A program made the position numbers and the translations under genes. The notes below the pieces were generated by a model. That model did not search any database, was not told the DNA's origin, and saw only the letters and a program-made list of their open reading frames with translations. This document shows, piece by piece, positions 11,301-21,323 of a DNA stretch of 64,000 nucleotides. Position 1 is the first letter of the stretch, and every line of letters begins with the position of its first letter. This stretch comes from Petrolisthes cinctipes (Eukaryota; Arthropoda; Malacostraca; Decapoda; Porcellanidae), in assembly GCA_033782935.1 (NCBI GenBank), contig JAWQEG010000412.1, positions 1,477,501 to 1,541,500 of the forward strand, written 5' to 3'.

Positions 11301-14297
11301 ATCTAAAATATCGATTTTTAGCATGTTTTTAGCCTATATTTTTGAAAATACTCTAACACGGAGTAGGCATGTACAGATCGCTTCTGGGACCCCAAAATAT
11401 CGAATTTTCGGGTGTTTAGGGCCAGAATTTGAGATATAAACGGGTACAGAAGATGCATGCACATATCGACTTTTGGGCACCTAAACGATCGATTTTCAGT
11501 ATGTTTTTGGCCTCTATTTTAAAAATACTCTAACACGGAGTAGGCATGTACAGATTGCTTCTGGGACCCCTAAATATCGAAGTTTCGGGTGTTTTGGGAC
11601 TGAATTTGAGATATCGACTTTTTGGCACCTAAAATATCGATTTTTAAGCATGTTTTTAGCCTATATTTTGAAAATATTCTAGCACTGATTAGGCATGTAC
11701 AGATCGCTTCTGGGACCCAAAAATATGGAATTTTCGGGTGTTTTGAGCTTGAATTTGAGATATAAACGAGTAGAGAAGATGCATGCACATATCGACTTTT
11801 GGGCACCTAAAAGATCGATTTTCAGTATGTTTTTGGCCTGTATTTTGAAAATACTCTAACACGGAGTAGGCATGTACAGATCGCTTCTGGGACCCCTAAA
11901 TATCGAATTTTCGGGTGTTTTGTTACTTTATTTGAGATATCGCCTTTACGCACCTAAAATATCGATTTTCAGTATGTTTTTGGCCTGTATTTTTAAAATA
12001 CTCTAACACGGAGTAGGCATGTACAGATCGCTTCTGGGACCCCAAAATATCGAATTTTTGGGTGTTTAGGGCCAGAATTTGAGATATAAACAGGTACAGA
12101 AGATGCATGCGCATATCGACTTTTGGGCACCTAAAACATCGATTTTCAGTATGTTTTTGGCCTGCATTTTGAAAATACTCTAACACGGAGTATGCATGTA
12201 CAGATCGCTTCTGGGACCCCTAAATATCGAATTTTCCGGTGTTTTGTGCCTTAATTTGAGATATCGACTTTTTGGCACCTAAAATATCGATTTTTAGCAT
12301 GTTTTTAGCCTATATTTTGAAAATATTCTAGCACTGAGTAGGCATGTACAGATTGTTTCTGGGACCCCAAAATATTGAATTTTCGGGTGTTTTGAGCCTG
12401 AATTTGAGATATAAACGGGTACAGAAGATACATGCACATATTGACTTTGGGCATCTAAAATATCGATTTTCAGCATGTTTTGGGCATGTATTTTGAAAAT
12501 ACTCTAACACTGAGTAGGCATGTACAGATCGCTTCTGGGACCCCAAAATATCGAATTTTCGGGTGTTTTGAGCCTGAATTTGAGATATAAACGGGTATAG
12601 AAGATGCATGCACATATCGATTTTTTGGCACCTAAAACATCGATTTTGAGCATGTTTTGCGCCTGTATTTTGAAAATACTCTAACACGGTGTAGGCATGT
12701 ATAGATCGCTTCTGGGACCCCTAAATATCGAATTTTCGGGTGTTTTCGGCCTTAATTTGAGATATCGACTTTTTGGCACCTAAAATATCGATTATTAGCA
12801 TGTTTTTAGCCTATATTTTGAAAATATTCTGGCACTGAGTAGGCATGTACAGATTGCTTCTGATACCCCAAACTATTTAATTTTCGGGTGTTTAGGGCCA
12901 GAATTTGAGATATAAACGGGTACAGAAGATGCATGCACATATCGACTTTTGGGCACCTAAAAGATCGATTTTCAGTATGTTTTTGGCCTATATTTTGAAA
13001 ATACTCTAACACGGAGTAGGCATGTACATATCGCTTCTGGGACCCCTAAATATCGAATTTTCGGGTGTTTTGGGACTGAATTTGAGATATCGACTTTTTG
13101 GCACCTAAAAGATCGATTTTTACCATGTTTTTAGCCTATATTTTGAAAATATTCTAGCACTGAGTAGGCATTTACAGATCGCTTCTGGGACCCCAAAATA
13201 TCGAATTTTCGGGTGTTTTGAGCCTGAATTTGAGATATAAACGAGTACAGAAGATGCATGCACATATCGACTTTTGGGCACCTAAAATATCGATTTTAAG
13301 CATGTTTTGAGCCTATATTTTGAAATCATTCTAGCACTGAGTAGGCATGTACAGATTGACCCCTAAATATCGAATTTTCGGGTGTTTTGGGCCTTAATTT
13401 GAGATATCGACTTTTTGGCATCTAAAATATCGATTTTTAGCATGTTTTTAGCCTATATTTTGAAAATACTCTAACACGGAGTAGGCATGTACAGATCGCT
13501 TCTGGGACCCCAAAATATCGAATTTTCGGGTGTTTTGAGCCTGAATTTGAGATATAAACGGGTACTGAAGATGCATGCACATATCGATTTTTTAGCACCT
13601 ATAATATCGATTTTGAGCATGTTTTGGGTCTGTATTTTGAAAACATTCTAGCTCTGAGTAGGCATGTACAGGTCGCTTCTGGGACCCAAAAATATCGAAT
13701 TTTCGGGTGTTTAGGGCCAGAATTTGAGATATAAACGGGTACAGAAGATGCATGCACATATCGACTTTTGGGCACCTAATAGATCGATTTTCAGTATGTT
13801 TTTGGCTTCTATTTTAAAAATACTCTTATACGGAGTAGGCATGTACAGATCGCTTCTGGGACCCCTAAATATCGAAGTTTCTGGTGTTTTGGGACTGAAT
13901 TTGAGATATCGACTTTTTGGCACCTAAAATATCGATTTTTAAGCATGTTTTTAGCCTATATTTTGAAAATATTCTAGCACTGTTTAGGCATGTACAGATC
14001 GCTTCTGGGACCCAAAAATATCGAATTTTCGGGTGTTTTGAGCTTGAATTTGAGATATAAACGAGTACAGAAGATGCATGCACATATCGACTTTCGGGCG
14101 CCTAAAAGATCGATTTTCAGTATGTTTTTGGCCTGTATTTTGAAAATACTGTAACACGGAGTAGGCATGTACAGATCGCTTCTGGGACCCCTAAATATCG
14201 AATTTTCGGGTGTTTTGTTACTTTATTTGAGATATCGCCTTTACGCACATAAAATATCGATTTTCAGTATGTTTTTGGCCTGTATTTTGAAAATACT

Positions 14298-15800
14298 CTA
14301 ACACGGAGTAGGCATGTACAGATCGCTTCTGGGACCCCAAAATATCGAATTTTTGGGTGTTTTGAGCCTGAATTTGAGATATAAACGGGTACAGAAGATA
14401 CATGCACATATTGACTTTGGGCATCTAAAATATCGATTTTCAGCATGTTTTGGGCATGTATTTTGAAAATACTCTAACACGGAGTAGGCATGTACAGATC
14501 GCTTCAGGGACCCCAAAATATCGAATTTTCGGGTGTTTTGAACCTGAATTTGAGATATAAACGGGTACTGAAGATGCATGCACATATCGATTTTTTGGCA
14601 CCTAAAACATCGATTTTGAGCATGTTTTGGGCCTGTATTTTGAAAATACTCTAACACGGAGTAGGCATGTTTAGATCGCTTCTGGGACCCCTAAATATCG
14701 AATTTTCGGGTGTTTTGGCCCTTAATTTGAGATATCGACTTTTTGGCACCTAAAATATCTATTTTTAGCATATTTTTAGCCTATATTTTGAAAATATTCT
14801 AGCACTGAGTAGGCATGTAGAGATTGCTTCTGGGACCCCAAAATATTAAATTTTCGGGTGTTTTGTGCCTGAATTTGAGATATAAACGGGTACAGAAGAT
14901 ACATGCACATATTGACTTTGGGCATCTAAAATATCGATTTTCAGCATGTTTTGGGCATGTATTTTGAAAATACTCTAACACGGAGTAGGCATGTACAGAT
15001 CGCTTCTGGGACCCCAAAATATCGAATTTTCGGGTGTTTTGAACCTGAATTTGAGATATAAACGGGTACTGAAGATGCATGCACATATCGATTTTTTGGC
15101 ACCTAAAACATCGATTTTGAGCATGTTTTGGGCCTGTATTTTGAAAATACTCTAACACGGAGTAGGCATGTTTAGATCGCTTCTGGGACCCCTAAATATC
15201 GAATTTTCGGGTGTTTTGGCCCTTAATTTGAGATATCGACTTTTTGGCACCTAAAATATCTATTTTTAGCATATTTTTAGCCTATATTTTGAAAATATTC
15301 TAGCACTGAGTAGGCATGTAGAGATTGCTTCTGGGACCCCAAAATATTAAATTTTCGGGTGTTTTGTGCCTGAATTTGAGATATAAACGGGTACAGAAGA
15401 TACATGCACATATTGACTTTGGCATCTAAAATATCGATTTTCAGCATGTTTTGGGCATGTATTTTGAAAATACTCTAACACGGAGTAGGAATGTACAGAT
15501 CGCTTCTGGGACCCCAAAATATTTTATTTTCGGGTGTTTTGAGCCTGAATTTGAGATATAAACGGGTACTGAAGATGCATGCACATATCGATTTTTTGGC
15601 ACCTAAAACATCGATTTTGAGCATGTTTTGGGCCTGTATTTTGAAAATACTCTAACACGGTGTAGGCATGTATAGATCGCTTCTGGGACCCCTAAATATC
15701 GAATTTTCGGGTGTTTTCGGCCTTAATTTGAGATATCGACTTTTTGGCACCTAAAATATCGATTTTTACCATGTTTTTAGCCTATATTTTGAAAATATTC
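14298..15800 (+). repeat. 501-bp trimer, three tandem copies
   Basis: Copies begin near 14298, 14799 and 15300. Each is two long units plus one short unit (177+177+147). Copies two and three share the uncommon variants GTAGAGATTGC and AATATTAAATTTTC. The third lacks one G (TTTGGCATC near 15418), so it is 1 bp shorter. Confidence 0.8.
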
Positions 15801-16774
15801 TAGCACTGAGTAGGCATGTACAGATCGCTTTTGGGACCCCAAAATATCGAATTTTCGGGTGTTTAGGGCCAGAATTTGAGATATAAACGGGTACAGAAGA
15901 TGCATGCACATATCGACTTTTGGGCACCTAAAAGATCGATTTTCAGTATGTTTTTGGCCTCTATTTTAAAAATACTCTAACACGGAGTAGGCATGTACAG
16001 ATCGATTCTGGGACCCCTAAATATCGAAGTTTCGGGTGTTTTGGGACTGAATTTGAGATATCGACTTTTTGGCACCTAAAATATCGATTTTTAAGCATGT
16101 TTTTAGCCTATATTTTGAAAATATTCTAGCACTGATTAGGCATGTACAGATCGCTTCTGGGACCCAAAAATATCGAATTTTCGGGTGTTTTGAGCTTGAA
16201 TTTGAGATATAAACGAGTACAGAAGATGCATGCACATATCGACTTTTGGGCACCTAAAAGATCGATTTTCAGTATGTTTTTGGCCTGTATTTTGAAAATA
16301 CTCTAACACGGAGTAGGCATGTACAGATCGCTTCTGGGACCCCTAAATATCGAATATTCGGGTGTTTTGTTACTTTATTTGAGATATCGCCTTTACGCAC
16401 CTAAAATATCGATTTTCAGTATGTTTTTGGCCTGTATTTTGAAAATACTCTAACACGGAGTAGGCATGTACAGATTGCTTCTGGGACCCCAAAATATTGA
16501 ATTTTCGGGTGTTTTGAGCCTGAATTTGAGATATAAACGGGTACAGAAGATACATGCACATATTGACTTTGGGCATCTAAAATATCGATTTTCAGCATGT
16601 TTTTGGCCTGTATTTTGAAAATACTCTAACACTGAGTAGGCATGTACAGATCGCTTCTGGGACCCCAAAATATCGAATTTTCGGGTGTTTTGTGCCTTAA
16701 TTTGAGATATCGACTTTTTGGCACCTAAAATATCGATTTTTAGCATGTTTTTAGCCTATATCTTGAAAATATTC

Positions 16775-17776
16775 TAGCACTGAGTAGGCATGTACAGATT
16801 GCTTCTGGGACCCCAAAATATTGAATTTTCGGGTGTTTTGAGCCTGAATTTGAGATATAAACGGGTACAGAAGATACATGCACATATTGACTTTGGGCAT
16901 CTAAAATATCGATTTTCAGCATGTTTTGGGCATGTATTTTGAAAATACTCTAACACTGAGTAGGCATGTACAGATCGCTTCTGGGACCCCAAAATATCGA
17001 ATTTTCGGGTGTTTTGAGCCTGAATTTGAGATATAAACGGGTACTGAAGATGCATGCACATATCGATTTTTTGGCACCTAAAACATCGATTTTGAGCATG
17101 TTTTGGGCCTGTATTTTGAAAATACTCTAACACGGAGTAGGCATGTTTAGATCGCTTCTGGGACCCCTAAATATCGAATTTTCGGGTGTTTTGGGCCTTA
17201 ATTTGAGATATCGACTTTTTGGCACCTAAAATATCGATTTTTAGCATATTTTTAGCCTATATTTTGAAAATATTCTAGCACTGAGTAGGCATGTAGAGAT
17301 TGCTTCTGGGACCCCAAAATATTAAATTTTCGGGTGTTTTGAGCCTGAATTTGAGATATAAACGGGTACAGAAGATACATGCACATATTGACTTTGGGCA
17401 TCTAAAATATCGATTTTCAGCATGTTTTGGGCATGTATTTTGAAAATACTCTAACACGGAGTAGGAATGTACAGATCGCTTCTGGGACCCCAAAATATTT
17501 TATTTTCGGGTGTTTTGAGCCTGAATTTGAGATATAAACGGGTACTGAAGATGCATGCACATATCGATTTTTTGGCACCTAAAACATCGATTTTGAGCAT
17601 GTTTTGGGCCTGTATTTTGAAAATACTCTAACACGGTGTAGGCATGTATAGATCGCTTCTGGGACCCCTAAATATCGAATTTTCGGGTGTTTTGGGCCTT
17701 AATTTGAGATATCGACTTTTTGGCACCTGAAATATCGATTTTTACCATGTTTTTAGCCTATATTTTGAAAATATTC
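16775..17776 (+). repeat. 501-bp trimer, two tandem copies
   Basis: CTAGCACTGAG markers at about 16775, 17276 and 17777 are spaced exactly 501 bp. The second copy carries the GTAGAGATTGC variant also seen near 14815 and 15318, linking it to that trimer family. Confidence 0.78.
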
Positions 17777-19354
17777 TAGCACTGAGTAGGCATGTACAGA
17801 TCGCTTCTGGGACCCCAAAATATCGAATTTTCGGGTGTTTAGGGCCAGAATTTGAGATATAAACGGGTACAGATGATGCATGCACATATTGACTTTTGGG
17901 CACCTAAAAGATCGATTTTCAGTATGTTTTTGGCCTCTATTTTAAAAATACTCTAACACGGAGTAGGCATGTACAGATCGATTCTGGGACCCCTAAATAT
18001 CGAAGTTTCGGGTGTTTTGGGACTGAATTTGAGATATCGACTTTTTGGCACCTAAAATATCGATTTTTAAGCATGTTTTTAGCCTCTATTTTGAAAATAC
18101 TCTAACACGGAGTAGGCATGTACAGATTGCTTCTGGGACCCCAAAATATTGAATTTTCGGGTGTTTTGAGCCTGAATTTGAGATATAAACGGGTACAGAA
18201 GATGCATGCACATATCGACTTTTGGGCACCTAAAAGATCGATTTTCAGTATGTTTTTGGCCTGTATTTTGAAAATACTCTAACACGGAGTAGGCATGTAC
18301 AGATCGCTTCTGGGACCCCTAAATATCGAATTTTCGGGTGTTTTGTTACTTTATTTGAGATATCGCCTTTACGCACCTAAAATATCGATTTTCAGTATGT
18401 TTTTGGCCTGTATTTTGAAAATACTCTAACACGGAGTAGGCATGTACAGATTGCTTCTGGGACCCCAAAATATTGAATTTTCGGGTGTTTTGAGCCTGAA
18501 TTTGAGATATAAACGGTTACAGAAGATACATGCACATATTGACTTTGGGCATCTAAAATATCGATTTTCAGCATGTTTTGGGCATGTATTTTGAAAATAC
18601 TCTAACACTGAGTAGGCATGTACAGATCGCTTCTGGGACCCCAAAATATCGAATTTTCGGGTGTTTTGTGCCTTAATTTGAGATATCGACTTTTTGGCAC
18701 CTAAAATATCGATTTTTAGCATATTTTTAGCCTATATTTTGAAAATATTCTAGCACTGAGTAGGCATGTAGAGATTGCTTCTTGGACCCCAAAATATTGA
18801 ATTTTCGGGTGTTTTGTGCCTGAATTTAAGATATAAACGGGTACAGAAGATACATGCACATATTGACTTTGGGCATCTAAAATATCAATTTTTAGCATGT
18901 TTTGGGCATGTATTTTGAAAATACTCTAACACGGAGTAGGCATGTACAGATCGCTTCTGGGACCCCAAAATATCGAATTTTCGGGTGTTTTGAGCCTGAA
19001 TTTGAGATATAAACGGGTACTAAAGATGCATGCACATATCGATTTTTTGGCACCTAAAACATCGATTTTGAGCATGTTTTGGGCCTGTATTTTGAAAATA
19101 TTCTAGCACTGAGTAGGCATGTACAGATTGCTTCTGGGACCCCAAAATATTTAATTTTCGGGTGTTTTCGGCCTTAATTTGAGATATCGACTTTTTGGCA
19201 CCTAAAATATCGATTTTTAGCATGTTTTTAGCCTATATTTTGAAAATATTCTAGCACTGAGTAGGCATGTACAGATTGCTTCTGGGACCCCAAAATATTT
19301 AATTTTCGGGTGTTTAGGGCCAGAATTTGAGATATAAACGGGTACAGAAGATGC

Positions 19355-19358
19355 ATGC
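19355..19358. repeat. Target site duplication, left (ATGC)
   Basis: ATGC directly abuts the 3' LTR and is repeated at 25858-25861 beyond the other LTR. An uninterrupted monomer reads GATGCATGCACATAT, so removing the element and one ATGC restores the normal sequence. Confidence 0.9.
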
Positions 19359-20094
19359 TGTTACGAACACTAGATTACTCAGAGACTGTTAGGCACTGTT
19401 TCTAGGGATATGGTAAGTAATCCAGTCTCAAACAATTAAAAGATGAATGGATAGTTTGTTATCCGGCCAGTAATTGAGGTTTTGGTTCAAAGATACCAAC
19501 TGGCTTTAAACATATTTGTATTTAGATTTGATGTGATGATTGGTAGTCTCCAGTATGTGCTTATATTCTGGTATACCAGACTTGAGTGAAAACCTCATAG
19601 GTGACAGTTGGGAAATGTAATAAGAATGCTAGGGAAATTTATAAATTATAATTAACACATCAGAAATACTATAACAACATAAATGTACATAAATAATCCA
19701 CACCAAGACTTAATACTACACTTAATACTAAATTAAACCTAAACACCAAAATTTGTATAAAGAATGGGAACCCTCAGTACAAGACTTAAATGAAACACAT
19801 AATACTATACTGCACTCAGAAGAATAGATGTGCAGAACACCAGATTTATGGAAGCACCAAGATCAGCCCTAGGCACAAGCTGAGTGGTGGAGAGGTTAAA
19901 CCCAACGACGAGGGAAGTTGAGTAGAGACTGACTTTTCAAAGACTGAACCTCTATATATATAGGGTAGATTTGGTGATTCGGGATAGCTCAATGAGGGGT
20001 CAAATAACTTCTCCGAACCTTCGGAACCTGGGGATTTTCCAGTTGTTCCCTTGTTCGAGGAGGGGAAACTGGCCATTCCTCAGTGGCTGTCACA
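19359..20094 (-). repeat. 3' LTR of the retrotransposon
   Basis: 736 bp, the partner of 25122-25857. The last 106 bases or so of the RT/RNase H reading frame lie in it, ending at 19989. No clear AATAAA polyadenylation signal is present on the minus strand; the only related hexamer I noticed is TATAAA near 19638-19643. Confidence 0.95.
19953..19962 (-). promoter_or_regulatory. TATA-like box in the 3' LTR
   Basis: Identical copy of the 5' LTR TATA-like box. Here it would drive transcription leftward out of the element into the satellite, on the minus strand. Confidence 0.42.
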
Positions 20095-21323
20095 ACTCCC
20101 CCCGGAAGTCCAGCGTCGGAAGAAGCTGGACAGGATTTCGCAGGCACTGGAGGAAGGTTGGTGTCCCATCCTCTGGACAAGGTGTCAGCTATGATGTTGT
20201 CTTCTCCTTTTATATGGACCATCTTGAAGTTGAAAGACTGAAGAGCAAGGGCCCACCTGAGGATACGTTGATTGGTGAGCTTCGCCCTCTCGATAAAGAT
20301 AAGAGGGTTGTGATCGCTGTAGACCAGAGTTTGATGACCAGGGTAACTCAGATAGCACTCGAACTGTTTGAAGGAGGAAACCAGGGCCAAAGCTTCCTTC
20401 TCCACTGTTGAGTATGCACGTTGATATGGTAGGAGTTTGGTAGAATAGTAACATACGGGATGAAGAGCCTTTGAGATGTCATTGTGTTGAAGTAATACAG
20501 CTCCTACCCCTTCTCCTGATGCGTCCACTTGGAGAATAAAAGGTTGTGAATAGTCCGGGGACTGGAGAACAGGATCATTCGATAGAAGCTGCTTCAAAAC
20601 GTCGAAGGAAACTTGACAGTTAGGAGTCCAGTTGAACTTTTTCTTTAGACTAGTGAGGGCTGTTAGGGGGGCGGCTATAGAGGCGAAGTTTCTGCAGAAT
20701 CGCCTATAGTACCCTGCCATCCCCAAGAACCGTTGTAAAGACTTGCGGGTATGAGGAGCAGGGAAGTTGAGAATGGCCTCCACATTTGCTGTCTTAGGAC
20801 GACACTTCCCTTGACCCACAACATGTCCTAGGTAGGTCACCGTAGCCTTCCCAAAAGAGGACTTGGAGAGATTGGCGACGAACCCTGTGGCGGCTAAGCG
20901 ATTAAAGAAGGTGTCTAGGTGACCGATGTGTTCTTCCCATGTGTCAGCTACAAGAAGAAGATCATCGAGATAAGCATAAGTATTATTCAAGCCTGAGATG
21001 GTGTGATTTACAGCACGCTGAAACGTGGCTGGGGCATTACAAAGTCCAAAAGGGAGTACTAAATAGTTAAACAGACCAAATGGGGTAATGAAAGAAGAAA
21101 TGTATTGTGCTCTCTCAGTTAGCTTGATTTGATAATATCCCTTCATTAAGTCGACTTTAGTAAGATATACTGCCTTTCCGACCTGGTCTATCAGAGAGTC
21201 TATACGTGGTAAGGGATACGAGTCTTTGATGGTAACAGAATTAAGCTTCCTGTAGTCTGTGCAGAACCTCCAGTCGCCACCTTCCTTCGGTACTAGTAGA
21301 GAGGGAGATGACCATGGCGATGA
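19989..21323 (-). pseudogene. pol: Reverse transcriptase-RNase H part of pol, frameshifted from the upstream ORF
   Basis: Open frame of 444 codons plus stop that continues RT after the break at about 21324. It has no suitable start before the internal Met at 21146. Numbering from that Met, it contains LPFGLCNAPATFQ (31-43), the YLDD catalytic box (59-62), the LGHVV and FLGMAGYYRRF connection motifs, and RNase H residues D208, E249, D278 and D321 (ADTLSR). Upstream of the Met, 21147-21323 encodes the RT palm start, including SPWSSP and DWRFCTDYRKLN. About ten residues between the upstream MRKEV and SSPW are absent, and the loss is not a multiple of three, so RT cannot be made from the upstream start without recoding. 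The frame runs into the 3' LTR and stops at 19989. All visible catalytic residues are intact, so the damage looks recent. Confidence 0.9.
20095..20103 (-). promoter_or_regulatory. Polypurine tract
   Basis: Immediately upstream of the 3' LTR in element orientation the minus strand reads GGGGGGAGT, followed by the LTR start TGTGAC. It is short but in the position expected for priming plus-strand synthesis. It lies within the RT/RNase H reading frame. Confidence 0.65.

Larger units (their letters stand above)
1..19358 (+). repeat. Satellite array, left block (177/148-bp monomers)
   Basis: Uninterrupted head-to-tail satellite. Using the recurring ATCGATTTT element as phase marker, starts fall at 15, 163, 339, 516, 693, 840 and 1017, giving steps of 148, 176, 177, 177, 147 and 177 bp. 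Each monomer carries, in order, ATCGATTTT, a GCATG/GTATG block, a dyad around GTATTTTGAAAATAC or ATATTTTGAAAATAT, GAGTAGGCATGTACAGAT, CTTCTGGGACCCC, CGAATTTTCGGGTG and GAATTTGAGATAT. Long monomers then add a 29-bp block ending in TGCATGCACATAT. The array is AT-rich and has no convincing gene. Many stop-poor frames on the minus strand follow from the 59-codon length of the long unit. Whether it is centromeric or pericentromeric cannot be decided from sequence alone. Confidence 0.97.
11933..19358 (+). repeat. About 2.0-2.3-kb higher-order repeat series
   Basis: A rare short-monomer variant carrying TTGTTACTTTATTTGAG recurs at 11933, 14218, 16370 and 18346, and again at 27143. The spacings are 2285, 2152 and 1976 bp, and about 2294 bp for the last step once the 6499-bp element and its 4-bp duplication are removed. 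The units therefore share a plan of roughly 13 monomers and differ by gain or loss of monomers. Confidence 0.72.

Noticed and set aside
1..19358. CRISPR-like repeat-spacer structure
   Set aside because: The whole 148/177-bp unit is repeated with no unique spacers, and the context is eukaryotic. It is satellite DNA.
20094..20200. Possible envelope gene between RNase H and the 3' LTR
   Set aside because: The RT/RNase H frame itself runs into the LTR and stops at 19989, leaving no space, and no signal peptide or membrane segment is visible.
19971..20411. Plus-strand open frame of 146 codons across the LTR boundary
   Set aside because: It is antisense to the RT/RNase H frame and to the LTR and has no recognisable domain.
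20185..20454. Minus-strand 89-codon frame inside the RNase H region
   Set aside because: It lies in an alternative frame of the RNase H coding sequence, which has clear catalytic residues in the main frame.
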